Assembly: GCA_044432645.1 (NCBI GenBank)
Contig: JAWXUM010000021.1
Location: forward strand, 1 to 44,528
From: SIG603 sp044432645
GTDB lineage: Bacteria; Bacillota; Clostridia; Oscillospirales; Acutalibacteraceae
DNA: 44,528 nucleotides
Reading direction: 5' to 3'
Positions 1 through 7,928 of this stretch are shown piece by piece (the first letter of the stretch is position 1; every line of letters starts with the position of its first letter). The notes beneath the pieces are model-generated. The model did not search any database. It had not been told where the DNA came from and was given only the letters and a program-made list of their open reading frames with translations. The position numbers and the translations under genes are program-made.

Positions 1-1
1 G

Positions 2-165
2 TGGATAAAACAAAAAGTTTTGTCTTGTTTTGTGTAAAATAGAGAAATATTTTTATAAAAGCACTAAATTAATATCTTGATTTCGGACGAGCACAGCTCG
101 CCCCTACCATTTTTAAAATATATTTTTGGTATTTTACACAAATACAAAACCTTTTTCGACAAGCT
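2..165. repeat. Left copy of terminal dispersed repeat (MITE-like)
   Basis: This segment is repeated in inverted orientation at the other end of the window (44357-44528), with only a few substitutions, one 9-base and one 1-base length difference. It is itself imperfectly palindromic: the left arm containing GTTTTGT..TTTGTGTAAAATA pairs with the right arm TATTTTACACAAATACAAAAC. The centre holds a GC-rich hairpin (CGAGC-ACA-GCTCG, 88-100). There is no coding potential. Small size, terminal inverted repeats and more than one copy suggest a non-autonomous mobile element, but no target duplication can be checked because the sequence starts at the element edge. Confidence 0.75.
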
Positions 166-166
166 G

Positions 167-197
167 AAACGTAGTAACAAAAGTTACTACGTTTTTT
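167..197. terminator. Rho-independent terminator-like hairpin
   Basis: A 12-bp perfect stem (AAACGTAGTAAC, 167-178, with GTTACTACGTTT, 183-194) with a 4-base loop is followed by a T run on the plus strand and by AAAC on the other side. It abuts the repeat at 2-165 and would end transcription entering from outside the window. Confidence 0.6.
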
Positions 198-223
198 ATA
201 TCTTAATATTTAAAACACAAAAA

Positions 224-268
224 GTACCGACCAAAAAATTAGAAAACTAACAATTTAAAGTCGGTACA
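224..268 (-). terminator. Probable terminator after the TIM-barrel gene
   Basis: GTACCGAC (224-231) and GTCGGTAC (260-267) are perfect inverted repeats 28 bases apart. On the minus strand the hairpin follows the stop codon of the isomerase-like gene at 290 and is followed by TTTTTGTG. The long AT-rich loop makes this weaker than a classical terminator. The GTCGGTACAA arm recurs at 12817-12826 and 31751-31760. Confidence 0.45.
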
Positions 269-289
269 AAGTATATAATTTTTATTTAA

Positions 290-1078
290 TTAATAACCTA
301 AAACGTCGTGAATATAGTTTCTTGAAATCATAGCCGATTTATAGTTACAAACATGAGGATTGTCCAATTCGACACATAAAACACCGTCATAACCATGGCT
401 TTCAAGCACTTTGCAAACACCTTTAAAGTCTAAAAGACCCATGCCCAGTGGTTTATAAACTGTTTCGTAAACATCTTTTAAATGAACATAAACTATATGG
501 TCAGCGTAATTTTCAAAAGCTTCTATAACGTCCATACCAGCATTTGCTGTATGAGCTGTATCTAAACATAAACCAACATATTCTGGGTTAATATTAGCTA
601 GGAATAAGTCGATTTGCTCTTTTGTAAATATAGGAGTCTTGCAGTGTGGGTGGAAACAAGCAACCATGCCGTTTTCTTTACATAACGCACCAATTTTGTT
701 AGAAAGTTCAGCGTACATTTTGATTTTTTCTTCGTCAGTTTCGCAAGCTAACTCCTCTTGTTTTGCCATCGTGCCTTGTAGATTTAAGTATGTAGCGCCG
801 ATTTTTTTCATAAAATCAACATAAGCTACAGCACTTGCGTAGTCAGCCTCTGGGTCGTCAGAGTAATGCTCGTACATGTTAACCATTTCTAGGTTGTATT
901 TTTTAAGTAATGCATTAACTTCATCAGCATCGTTGTCAAAATATTTTGTTATAAAAGCAAAATTTTCAACAGAATCATAGCCTACATCAGAAACCTCTTT
1001 TAAAAATTGTTCGAATTCGTATTTGTGGTTATCTTGGTGTTTAACAAGCCAAGTCCAACCAGTGTAAGCGATTTTCAT
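290..1078 (-). CDS. Sugar phosphate isomerase/epimerase family protein (xylose isomerase-like TIM barrel)
   Basis: The 262-residue protein is a single xylose-isomerase-like (AP endonuclease 2 superfamily) TIM barrel of the kind found in IolE, hydroxypyruvate isomerase and ketose 3-epimerases. Candidate metal and substrate residues sit at the strand ends: E38, FHPH (142-145), the LDTAH motif (D173, H176), VHLKD (H199) and E237 near the C-terminus. The family uses a divalent metal to move a carbonyl or dehydrate a sugar or inositol; the exact substrate cannot be told from sequence. The start has a good ribosome binding site (GAAGGAG). It is the last gene of a minus-strand run after prfC, with a 102-base gap that may hold its own promoter. 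It is not next to other sugar catabolic genes, which leaves the pathway open. Confidence 0.8.
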   Translation of the reverse strand: MKIAYTGWTWLVKHQDNHKYEFEQFLKEVSDVGYDSVENFAFITKYFDNDADEVNALLKKYNLEMVNMYEHYSDDPEADYASAVAYVDFMKKIGATYLNLQGTMAKQEELACETDEEKIKMYAELSNKIGALCKENGMVACFHPHCKTPIFTKEQIDLFLANINPEYVGLCLDTAHTANAGMDVIEAFENYADHIVYVHLKDVYETVYKPLGMGLLDFKGVCKVLESHGYDGVLCVELDNPHVCNYKSAMISRNYIHDVLGY

Positions 1079-1180
1079 ATTAAATCTCCTTCTAAAATGT
1101 ATAATAATGTAACTTTATTATACAACATATATTATAAAAAAACCATACAAAAAATGTTTTTATAGTCAAATTTAGCAAAT

Positions 1181-2764
1181 TTATCTGCTAAATTCTGAAA
1201 GTATCAATCCTTCGTTATGCTCTAATGCCCAGTTAATGCTCCACTGATTGGAAAACAATAACAAGTATCTGCCTTTTACATCTTGAACTTTTTTAGTGTC
1301 AGAACTTAGACTTAGTTTTTTAAGGTCAATATCTTCGTTGTCAATCCAACGGATAAGCTGATACGAAAGATTTTCCATTCTAACAGCAACGTTGTATTCA
1401 TTTTCCATTCGGTATTTAAAAACATCAAATTGAAGTGTACCAACAACACCAACTATAACTTCTTCCATACCAGAGTCGATTTCTTGGAAAATCTGAATAG
1501 CACCTTCCTGCGCAATTTGGTTAGTTCCTTTTACAAATTGCTTTCTTTTCATGGTGTCAATTTGTCTTACACGGCAAAAATATTCAGGTGCAAAAGTAGG
1601 AATACCCTCGAAAGTGACCTTTTTGTTACCCGCACACAAAGTATCGCCAATTGAAAAAATACCTGGATCGAAAACACCAATAATGTCACCAGCAAAGGCT
1701 TCGTCTATAATTTCACGGCTTTGAGCCATCATTTGTTGAGGTTGTGCAAGCTTGATTTTTTTGCCTGCTTGAATATGGTTTACTTCCATGCCTTTTTCAA
1801 ATTTACCAGAACAAATTCTGATAAATGCAATTCTGTCCCTGTGTGCCTTGTTCATATTAGCTTGAATTTTAAAAACAAATGCGCTAAAGTTAGGGCTAAA
1901 TGGGTCAACAACTGCGTCGGCTGTTTTTCTTGGAAGTGGAGCAGTTGTCATTGTTAGAAAGTTCTCCAAAAACGGCTCAACACCAAAGTTGGTAAGAGCA
2001 GAACCAAAGAAAACTGGTGATAATTTACCATGACGAACTTTTTCCATGTCAAGTTCATCGCCAGCACCGTCTAAAAGTTCAACATCGTCTTTTAAAGTAG
2101 CATATAAATTTTCGCCAATTAATTCTTGTAAACTTTCGTCTTCAAGGTCAACCTCTTTAGCTTCTACTTCTTTTTGACCGTTATTGGCAGTAAAAGTGAT
2201 GATTTCGGACTTGTTTCTATCGTAAACTCCTTTAAAGTCAACACCAGAACCAATAGGCCAGTTGATAGGGTAAGTGCCTATACCAAGTTCTCTTTCGATT
2301 TCATCAAGCAAGTCGTAAGGGTCAAGGGCATCTCTGTCCATTTTATTTACAAATGTAAAAATAGGAATATCTCGTAAAAGACAAACTTTAAAAAGCTTTC
2401 TAGTTTGTGGCTCAACACCTTTTGCAGCATCTATAACCATAACAGCAGAGTCGGCCGCCATCAAAGTTCTATAAGTATCTTCAGAGAAATCCTCATGTCC
2501 AGGTGTGTCCAAAATATTTATACAATAACCGTCATATTGGAACTGCATAACAGAAGAAGTAACTGAAATACCCCTTTGTTTTTCAATTTCCATCCAGTCA
2601 GAAACTGCGTGACGTGAATTTTTTTTACCTTTAACAGCACCAGCTAAACTAATAGCTCCACCGTATAAAAGAAATTTTTCAGTAAGTGTAGTTTTACCAG
2701 CATCTGGGTGAGAAATAATGGCAAAAGTTCTACGTTTTTCAATTTGATTATTTAAATCAGACAA
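1181..2764 (-). CDS. prfC: Peptide chain release factor 3
   Basis: RF3 is a ribosome-dependent GTPase that removes RF1/RF2 after peptide release. The 527-residue length matches the family. The GTPase domain shows the P-loop SHPDAGKTT (18-26), the switch II motif DTPGHEDF (86-93) and the NKMD guanine motif (140-143). RF3 is separated from EF-G-like relatives by its overall length and by the RF3-type insert SDWMEIEKQRGISVTSSVMQ around residues 55-74, which is visible. It starts 27 bases after the DUF212 gene and is probably co-transcribed with it. The coding frame is intact. Confidence 0.95.
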   Translation of the reverse strand: MSDLNNQIEKRRTFAIISHPDAGKTTLTEKFLLYGGAISLAGAVKGKKNSRHAVSDWMEIEKQRGISVTSSVMQFQYDGYCINILDTPGHEDFSEDTYRTLMAADSAVMVIDAAKGVEPQTRKLFKVCLLRDIPIFTFVNKMDRDALDPYDLLDEIERELGIGTYPINWPIGSGVDFKGVYDRNKSEIITFTANNGQKEVEAKEVDLEDESLQELIGENLYATLKDDVELLDGAGDELDMEKVRHGKLSPVFFGSALTNFGVEPFLENFLTMTTAPLPRKTADAVVDPFSPNFSAFVFKIQANMNKAHRDRIAFIRICSGKFEKGMEVNHIQAGKKIKLAQPQQMMAQSREIIDEAFAGDIIGVFDPGIFSIGDTLCAGNKKVTFEGIPTFAPEYFCRVRQIDTMKRKQFVKGTNQIAQEGAIQIFQEIDSGMEEVIVGVVGTLQFDVFKYRMENEYNVAVRMENLSYQLIRWIDNEDIDLKKLSLSSDTKKVQDVKGRYLLLFSNQWSINWALEHNEGLILSEFSR

Positions 2765-2791
2765 TGTATTTCCTCAATTCTATATTGTTTT

Positions 2792-3283
2792 TTAAATTAG
2801 TTGTTGAATGAATGGAACGATAACTTGTGTTAAAAGTGCAATGAAAAAACCTAAAAAAGCTCCACACACAAGCTCTATTTTTCTGTGACCTAATGACTCA
2901 TTTAGTTTAGGAATTAAACTATTAAGTTCTTTTTTGTTTATATTTTCATGTCCATCAAGATATTCAACAATGTTATTAATAGCTTTTGCGTGAAGTCCAG
3001 CTGCCCACCTAACACCAATAGCATCGTACATAACAATAAATGCAACAACAAACGCAATTGCAAATATTGCTGAGCTAAAGCCGTATATCAAGAAACATGT
3101 CAAAGTAACCGAACACACAACAGCAGAATGAGAACTTGGCATTCCTCCTGAGCCAGAAAGCCTTGACTTATCAAATTTTTTATATTTAATGAAAGTTAGT
3201 AAAGTTTTAATAAGTTGTGCGCTACACCAAGATATTACGCACACATTAATTATAGGGTTTGACATAAGTATAGAAAAATCCAT
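2792..3283 (-). CDS. Divergent PAP2-family integral membrane protein (DUF212/YuiD)
   Basis: The protein has about 163 residues and is strongly hydrophobic, with four to five probable membrane segments. The motif GGMPSSHSAVVCS near residue 45 is the phosphatase-like signature of the DUF212/YuiD group, related to acid phosphatase/PAP2 proteins. The function of YuiD-type proteins is not settled; action on a lipid or isoprenoid phosphate is a family-level guess. I chose ATG at 3283 because GAAAGGA lies just upstream. An in-frame TTG at 3298 would put this ribosome site inside the gene. It leads a transcript that includes prfC and has a good promoter at 3325-3353. Confidence 0.8.
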   Translation of the reverse strand: MDFSILMSNPIINVCVISWCSAQLIKTLLTFIKYKKFDKSRLSGSGGMPSSHSAVVCSVTLTCFLIYGFSSAIFAIAFVVAFIVMYDAIGVRWAAGLHAKAINNIVEYLDGHENINKKELNSLIPKLNESLGHRKIELVCGAFLGFFIALLTQVIVPFIQQLI

Positions 3284-3324
3284 AACATTTCCTTTCAACT
3301 AGTTAATATTTTGTTCATCAAATA

Positions 3325-3353
3325 ATTTTACCTTTTTAAAGGCTTAATGTCAA
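3325..3353 (-). promoter_or_regulatory. SigA-type promoter for the DUF212-prfC transcript
   Basis: On the minus strand TTGACA (3353-3348) and TAAAAT (3330-3325) are separated by exactly 17 bases, about 40 bases before the ATG at 3283. Confidence 0.7.
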
Positions 3354-3422
3354 CAAAAACAAGTGATATTTTTAAAAAAACTTTGCTATAACATACTTAG
3401 AAAACTTTATTTTAAACAAAAA

Positions 3423-3456
3423 CGACAAAAGTTATGTTAAACATTAACTTTTGTCG
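3423..3456 (-). terminator. Terminator after the URO-D family gene
   Basis: CGACAAAAGTTA and TAACTTTTGTCG form a 12-bp perfect stem with a 10-base loop, followed on the minus strand by TTTTTG. It begins 10 bases after the stop codon of the gene ending at 3467 and closes the thrS-side transcript. Confidence 0.75.
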
Positions 3457-3466
3457 CATTTAAGTT

Positions 3467-4489
3467 TTATTTATTGTGTTTTCTAAAAATATCTTTTGCC
3501 CAAGTTGCCCATTCATTTTTAACAGCAATATCACCATAAGATGGGTAATCTTTTACCAAAAGTGCACCTTTACCACCGAAAGCTTTAAGCATTCTTTTTG
3601 TATCGCCCTCAATTATTTCACGGTCACCAGTAGGTAAAATTCTTTGAACATCTACAGGAGAGTAAAAAGTAATTTTGTCGCTGTATTTTTCAGCAACCAT
3701 TTCATAACCGTAAAGACCCAGTTGGTCAAGTTGTAAAACATCAATACCAGCATCTATAAAGTCGTCAAAGAAAGCTAAGTTATAACCACAAGTATGTAGG
3801 AAAAAGTGCATGTTATAACTGTGAAGCTTGTCGGCGAGTTCTTTGTAAAAAGGCTTGAAAATTTCTCTAAAAGTAGCTGGTGCAATAAAAGTACGGTCTT
3901 GAGTGCCCCAATCATCATACATTATCATGCCGTCAACACCACTGTCTTTAATATTTTCAATGAATTCAAGCAAACGGTCGTTGATTTTTCTTAAAAAAAG
4001 TTTAATGTTATCAGGCTCTAAAACTGTGTCCATTAAAGCATTTGTCATAAGTCTAGCATCACGAAAGTTTGAAAAAATAGAAAAGTTAGCATCTACAAGG
4101 TTGTATTTGTCGCAGTTAAGTTGACAAAACTGAGCAATATCAGCGTAACAGTTAGGGTCGTATTTAGGAAGCTCGTAAGTTTCAAGGTTGTCCCATTGAT
4201 AAAGAGCACCTTTTACACATTCACCTTTTGTAAGACCGTTTAGCCTACCGTAAATGTTGCCTAGATTATCAAAACAAACATCACCATTAAAATCGTGGTG
4301 AAGTTGTTTTAATAGAACTTCGTGTCTTCCCCATGAAAAAAGTTTTGGGTCTACATCTTCTTGCTTTAAAAGTTTTGAACCTAAAACCTTGAAAATGTGG
4401 TTGTTTTGTTTGTCATCGTTAAATTGATATCCGATTTTGTGTTTTTCTTTATGGTCGATAATATTGCGAACTAGCATTTTATCTGTCAT
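3467..4489 (-). CDS. Uroporphyrinogen decarboxylase (URO-D) family protein, MtaA/CmuA-like
   Basis: The ~340-residue protein has the URO-D fold. It carries YDDWGTQ (191-197), followed by HTCG (232-235). A His-x-Cys motif at this position is the zinc site of corrinoid/coenzyme-M methyltransferases such as MtaA and CmuA, whereas HemE has no such motif. A methyl-transfer role is therefore more likely than haem synthesis, but no corrinoid protein or coenzyme gene lies nearby. I chose ATG at 4489, which has GGAGG seven bases upstream; the longer frame from 4531 would overlap the preceding gene. It follows the NimA-like gene by 31 bases and is probably in its operon. Confidence 0.75.
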   Translation of the reverse strand: MTDKMLVRNIIDHKEKHKIGYQFNDDKQNNHIFKVLGSKLLKQEDVDPKLFSWGRHEVLLKQLHHDFNGDVCFDNLGNIYGRLNGLTKGECVKGALYQWDNLETYELPKYDPNCYADIAQFCQLNCDKYNLVDANFSIFSNFRDARLMTNALMDTVLEPDNIKLFLRKINDRLLEFIENIKDSGVDGMIMYDDWGTQDRTFIAPATFREIFKPFYKELADKLHSYNMHFFLHTCGYNLAFFDDFIDAGIDVLQLDQLGLYGYEMVAEKYSDKITFYSPVDVQRILPTGDREIIEGDTKRMLKAFGGKGALLVKDYPSYGDIAVKNEWATWAKDIFRKHNK

Positions 4490-4520
4490 AATAAAACCTC
4501 CTATACCTTTAAATTTAATT

Positions 4521-4991
4521 TTATGATTCATTTACAAACTTGCCTGTCATATGGTTTACTGACAATTCATAAATGTAAAAATGACCAGCTGATTCTTTAA
4601 TAATTCTTTCTATTTCACCATCTGTTGGATAATTTTTCAAAGCTAATTTTCTTATAATTTCAATTGCTTGTTCTTCGTTTTTAACTACTGAAATTTTGCC
4701 AAAAATAATCACGCTGTTAAAATTAAGTGACCAACCGTCGTCAGAAACTTCGCCTTTGTCCATAATGCAGTAAGAAACTTTGTCGTCTTTTTCAAGCACA
4801 TCAACCTTGTGCCCTTGTTTTGCTGAGTGAAAATATAATTTACCATCTATATAAATATGGTTCATTGGAAAAGCGTAAGGGTAGCCGTCTTCACCGTGAA
4901 CAGCAAGTACGCCACGAGGCTCTTTTCCTAAAATTTCTATACATTTTTCGTTTGAAGTTTGTTGTTTTATTCGTCTAATTGGCCTAAACAT
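4521..4991 (-). CDS. Pyridoxamine 5'-phosphate oxidase-related flavin-binding protein (NimA-like)
   Basis: This ~156-residue protein is a split-barrel flavin-binding protein. The segment RGVLAVHGEDGYPYAFPMNH and the later FHSAKQGHKVD are typical of the NimA/PNPOx-like group, whose members bind FMN or F420 and in some anaerobes reduce nitro compounds. The actual substrate is unknown, and resistance to nitroimidazoles should not be assumed. ATG at 4991 has AGGAG five bases upstream and gives the usual family N-terminus (MFRPIRRIKQ). An in-frame start at 5096 would overlap thrS and read through the 5020-5040 hairpin. The gene lies 70 bases after thrS and just before the URO-D-family gene. Confidence 0.8.
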   Translation of the reverse strand: MFRPIRRIKQQTSNEKCIEILGKEPRGVLAVHGEDGYPYAFPMNHIYIDGKLYFHSAKQGHKVDVLEKDDKVSYCIMDKGEVSDDGWSLNFNSVIIFGKISVVKNEEQAIEIIRKLALKNYPTDGEIERIIKESAGHFYIYELSVNHMTGKFVNES

Positions 4992-5019
4992 TTTTTCTCC
5001 TGATTTTTTCATGATTGAC

Positions 5020-5040
5020 GGAACTACCATTGGTAGTTCC
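5020..5040. other. Perfect intergenic hairpin between thrS and the NimA-like gene
   Basis: GGAACTACC and GGTAGTTCC form a perfect 9-bp stem around a 3-base loop. There is no T run on either side, so this is probably not a simple terminator. It may be an mRNA processing or stability element that sets different levels for thrS and the downstream genes. Confidence 0.5.
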
Positions 5041-5061
5041 TTGTGATTAGCTGTGAATTTA

Positions 5062-6990
5062 TTATTTAATAACCTTATTATCGTGTTCTTCAACAATGAT
5101 ATTTAAAAATTCTTCTACTGAAAGTGAACCTAAATCGCCGTCTTTTCTGTGACGGATTGAAATTTTGTTAGCTTCTATATCTTTATCGCCGATAAGAACC
5201 ATGTAAGGAACTTTTTCAAGTTGAGCTTCACGGATTTTGTAGCCGATTTTCTCGCTTCTGTCGTCAACTTCACATCTAAAGCCTTTAGCTTCAAGTTGTT
5301 TTTTTACTTCGTAAACATAGTCTAAATGTCTGTCAGCAATTGGTAGAAGTTTAACAGCAACAGGAGCTAACCAAAGTGGGAAAGCGCCAGCGTATTTTTC
5401 AATTAATAAAGCAAGAGTTCTTTCATAGCAACCAATTGAAGTTCTGTGAATAATATAAGGATTTTTGCTTGTGCCGTCTTTATCTGTGTATTCCATGCCA
5501 AATTTTTCAGCTAAAAGTTGGTCAACTTGAATAGTAATAAGTGTGTCCTCTTTACCGTGAACATTTTTAATTTGAATGTCAAGTTTAGGGCCATAGAATG
5601 CAGCCTCACCGATACCAACTTTGTAATCAAGATTTAAATCGTCAAGGATTTTTTTCATACTTGCTTGTGCAGCTTCCCATTGCTCTGGTGTGCCCTCGTA
5701 TTTTTCAGTATCTGCTGGATCCCACTGTGAAAATCTGTAGCTAATATCTTCATAAAGACCTAAAGTTTTCAACATGAAAATTGCAAGGTCTAAGCATTGT
5801 GCAAATTCTTCTTCTAATTGCTCTGGTGTGCACATTAAGTGACCCTCTGAAATTGTAAACTGTCGTACACGGATAAGACCATGCATTTCGCCACTTGCTT
5901 CGTTTCTAAACAAAGTAGAAGTTTCGTTGTATCTTAGTGGTAGCTCTCTATATGAGCGTTTTTTATTTAGGTAAGCTTGATACTGGAATGGACAAGTCAT
6001 AGGTCTTAGTGCGAAAACTTCTTTGTCTGTTTCTTCGTCCCCTAAAACGAACATTCCTTCTTTATAATGATCCCAGTGGCCTGAAATTTTGTATAAATCA
6101 CTTTTCGCCATAAAAGGAGTTTTAGTTTGTTGCCAGCCACGTTTTTGCTCTTCGTCCTCAACAAATCTTTGTAGTGTTCTTACTATCATTGTGCCTTTTG
6201 GCAATAAAATAGGTAAACCTTGTCCTATGCTGTCGACTGTTGTGAAAAGTTCAAGTTCTCTGCCAAGTTTATTATGGTCACGCTTTTTAGCTTCTTCAAT
6301 CATTGCTAAATAAACTTCAAGTTCAGCTTGTTTTGGGTAAGCTGTGCCGTAAACTCTTTGTAGCATTTTATTTTTGCTGTCCCCTCTCCAATAAGCACCT
6401 GTTACAGAAGTTAGCTTAATAGCTTTTAGAGAGCCTGTAGACATTAGGTGAGGGCCAGCACATAGGTCTACAAATTCACCTTGTTTGTAAAAAGAGATTT
6501 TCTCGCCTTTGCCTGCGTGTTCATTTATAAGTTCGCATTTGTAAGGTTCATCTTTCATTAATTCTAGTGCTTCTGCTGGCTCTAGTTCAAATTTTTCTAA
6601 ACTTAAATTTTCTTTGATAATTTTTTTCATTTCAGCTTCAATTTTAGGAATATCGTCGCTTGTAATAGAGCTGTCAAAATCATAGTAATAGCCGTTGTCA
6701 ATAGCAGGGCCTATAGCAAATTTTGCTGTAGGGAACAATCTTTTAACAGCTTGTGCCAAAACGTGAGAAACTGTATGCCAATAAGCTTTTTTACCCTCTT
6801 CGTCGTTAAAAGTAAGAATTTCAACTGTGCTATCTTCGTTGATAGCAGTTCTTAAATCTACTATAGCGCCGTTAACTTTACCAGCACATGAAGATTTATA
6901 CAAACCCATGCCGATACTTTTTGCAATTTCAGCTGTACATACGCCAGCTTCAAACTCTTTTTCGTTGCCTTTTAAATCAATTTTAATCAT
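5062..6990 (-). CDS. thrS: Threonyl-tRNA synthetase
   Basis: This class II synthetase joins threonine to tRNA-Thr. Its 642 residues match the full-length bacterial enzyme. In order it has an N-terminal TGS domain (about 1-62), the editing domain with HTVSH (72-76), the catalytic core with the zinc-binding region RPMTCPFQYQAY, motif 2 (FRNEASGEMHGLIRVRQF), motif 3 (GCYERTLALLIEKY), and a C-terminal anticodon-binding domain (LLPIADRHLDYVYEV onward). ATG at 6990 has AAGGAC upstream. A T-box riboswitch precedes the gene, so expression should rise when tRNA-Thr is uncharged. The NimA-like and URO-D-family genes follow on the same strand. Confidence 0.97.
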   Translation of the reverse strand: MIKIDLKGNEKEFEAGVCTAEIAKSIGMGLYKSSCAGKVNGAIVDLRTAINEDSTVEILTFNDEEGKKAYWHTVSHVLAQAVKRLFPTAKFAIGPAIDNGYYYDFDSSITSDDIPKIEAEMKKIIKENLSLEKFELEPAEALELMKDEPYKCELINEHAGKGEKISFYKQGEFVDLCAGPHLMSTGSLKAIKLTSVTGAYWRGDSKNKMLQRVYGTAYPKQAELEVYLAMIEEAKKRDHNKLGRELELFTTVDSIGQGLPILLPKGTMIVRTLQRFVEDEEQKRGWQQTKTPFMAKSDLYKISGHWDHYKEGMFVLGDEETDKEVFALRPMTCPFQYQAYLNKKRSYRELPLRYNETSTLFRNEASGEMHGLIRVRQFTISEGHLMCTPEQLEEEFAQCLDLAIFMLKTLGLYEDISYRFSQWDPADTEKYEGTPEQWEAAQASMKKILDDLNLDYKVGIGEAAFYGPKLDIQIKNVHGKEDTLITIQVDQLLAEKFGMEYTDKDGTSKNPYIIHRTSIGCYERTLALLIEKYAGAFPLWLAPVAVKLLPIADRHLDYVYEVKKQLEAKGFRCEVDDRSEKIGYKIREAQLEKVPYMVLIGDKDIEANKISIRHRKDGDLGSLSVEEFLNIIVEEHDNKVIK

Positions 6991-7009
6991 AATAATTGTC
7001 CTTTCAAAT

Positions 7010-7207
7010 AAAAAAACTGCCCAGAAAGCCTAAGCCTTCGGGGCAGGAAAATACATTCCTACGGTTCCACCCGTATTTTTGGGATTTCTCCCACTTTAAA
7101 CAACTTTAACGCAGTTATACGTTTGCCTTATTTCGGCAACAGCTCCAAGGTGGTATTTTATGTCAATTTAACACGCTATTTTCAGCAAACATAGCACTCT
7201 CTTTGGA
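7010..7207 (-). promoter_or_regulatory. T-box riboswitch (tRNA-Thr sensing) with terminator
   Basis: On the minus strand the leader begins with a stem I base (TCCAAAG, 7207-7201, pairing with CTTGGA, 7148-7143) followed by AGAGAG. The conserved T-box core GGGTGGAACCG lies at 7073-7063. A strong terminator follows: CTGCCC (7046-7041) pairs with GGGCAG (7022-7017), with an inner GAAGGC/GCTTTC stem, and then a run of T. Two adjacent ACC triplets (7154-7149) close to the right side of stem I are candidate threonine specifiers. The element sits directly before thrS, which agrees with a Thr sensor. Confidence 0.92.
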
Positions 7208-7249
7208 TAAATTTTAGCATAAATGTCCTTATCATCACTAATTACCTTA

Positions 7250-7278
7250 AGTTTATCATTGTTTTTTTTATTTGTCAA
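7250..7278 (-). promoter_or_regulatory. Promoter of the T-box-thrS transcript
   Basis: On the minus strand TTGACA (7278-7273) and TAAACT (7255-7250) are separated by 17 bases. The predicted start lies some 35 bases before stem I of the T-box. Confidence 0.65.
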
Positions 7279-7302
7279 TATCTTAAGTAGTATTTATGTA
7301 AT

Positions 7303-7722
7303 TTAAATGCTACTAATGATGCCGTCAACCCATGCTAAAGTAGAGTCGATGTCAGCTTGTGTAGTTGTACCAGCTTTAAATAGAGAAGATTTAACAACAA
7401 CAGTATGAATACCGCCTACTGTTTCAACTCCGTTAGCTTTCATAGAAGCAATTATGCTATCAAGACCAGATGTATCACCTGTGCCGTTAATTACATAGAA
7501 TGCAACATATTTTGTTCTTGCAAGTGTAAGCTCTCTACAGAAATCATTAACTTCTTTTGGAGCTTTGTTTTTCATTTCAGCACCGATAAATACTATTTTA
7601 TCAGCATCACATGGGTAAGCAGGAGGCATTTTGTCGCATACACATTTAAGTTTATCGCCTATAGCAGAAGCTATTGGTAATGCTAGACCTTTTGGTGAAC
7701 AGTGAAAAGATTTTGCTTTCAT
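7303..7722 (-). CDS. Flavodoxin-like fold protein, function unknown
   Basis: The ~139-residue protein has an alternating alpha/beta pattern with KIVFIGAEMKNKAPKEVNDFC, then YVAFYVINGTG and a late VETVGGIHTVVV strand, resembling flavodoxin-domain proteins of gut Clostridia. The N-terminal part contains three cysteines (in HCSPKG and KCVCDKM), which is unusual for a flavodoxin. No cofactor motif is decisive. ATG at 7722 was chosen over upstream in-frame codons because AAAAGGA lies about 11 bases before it. The gene is divergent from the GH2 gene and has an extended -10 promoter. Confidence 0.55.
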   Translation of the reverse strand: MKAKSFHCSPKGLALPIASAIGDKLKCVCDKMPPAYPCDADKIVFIGAEMKNKAPKEVNDFCRELTLARTKYVAFYVINGTGDTSGLDSIIASMKANGVETVGGIHTVVVKSSLFKAGTTTQADIDSTLAWVDGIISSI

Positions 7723-7765
7723 AATTATTTTCATCCTTTTTTCTAAATAAATTTTGTTATTTATA

Positions 7766-7774
7766 ATTATAGCA
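7766..7774 (-). promoter_or_regulatory. Extended -10 promoter for the flavodoxin-like gene
   Basis: TGCTATAAT on the minus strand matches the extended -10 form TGnTATAAT. No clear -35 box is visible 17 bases upstream, which is usual for such promoters. It is about 45 bases before the ATG at 7722. Confidence 0.5.
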
Positions 7775-7855
7775 CTCTTAGCTAGTGTATATATTATGAA
7801 ATTGTGAATTTTTATGTAAAAAATATACAAAAAAAGAAATTGTGACTCATATTAA

Positions 7856-7884
7856 TTGACAATACAAAAACTTGATGATATAAT
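7856..7884 (+). promoter_or_regulatory. Consensus sigma-70/SigA promoter for the GH2 gene
   Basis: TTGACA (7856-7861) and TATAAT (7879-7884) match both consensus hexamers exactly with a 17-base spacer. The ATG lies 45 bases downstream, with GGTGAGG as ribosome site. No sugar-operator palindrome was seen between the promoter and the start. Confidence 0.85.
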
Positions 7885-7928
7885 TTTTTGTAATAAATAC
7901 ACAAATTAATTATGGTGAGGTATTATAA

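Noticed and set aside
3467..4489. URO-D family gene as HemE of haem synthesis
   Set aside because: The HTCG motif and the lack of other haem genes fit the methyltransferase branch better.
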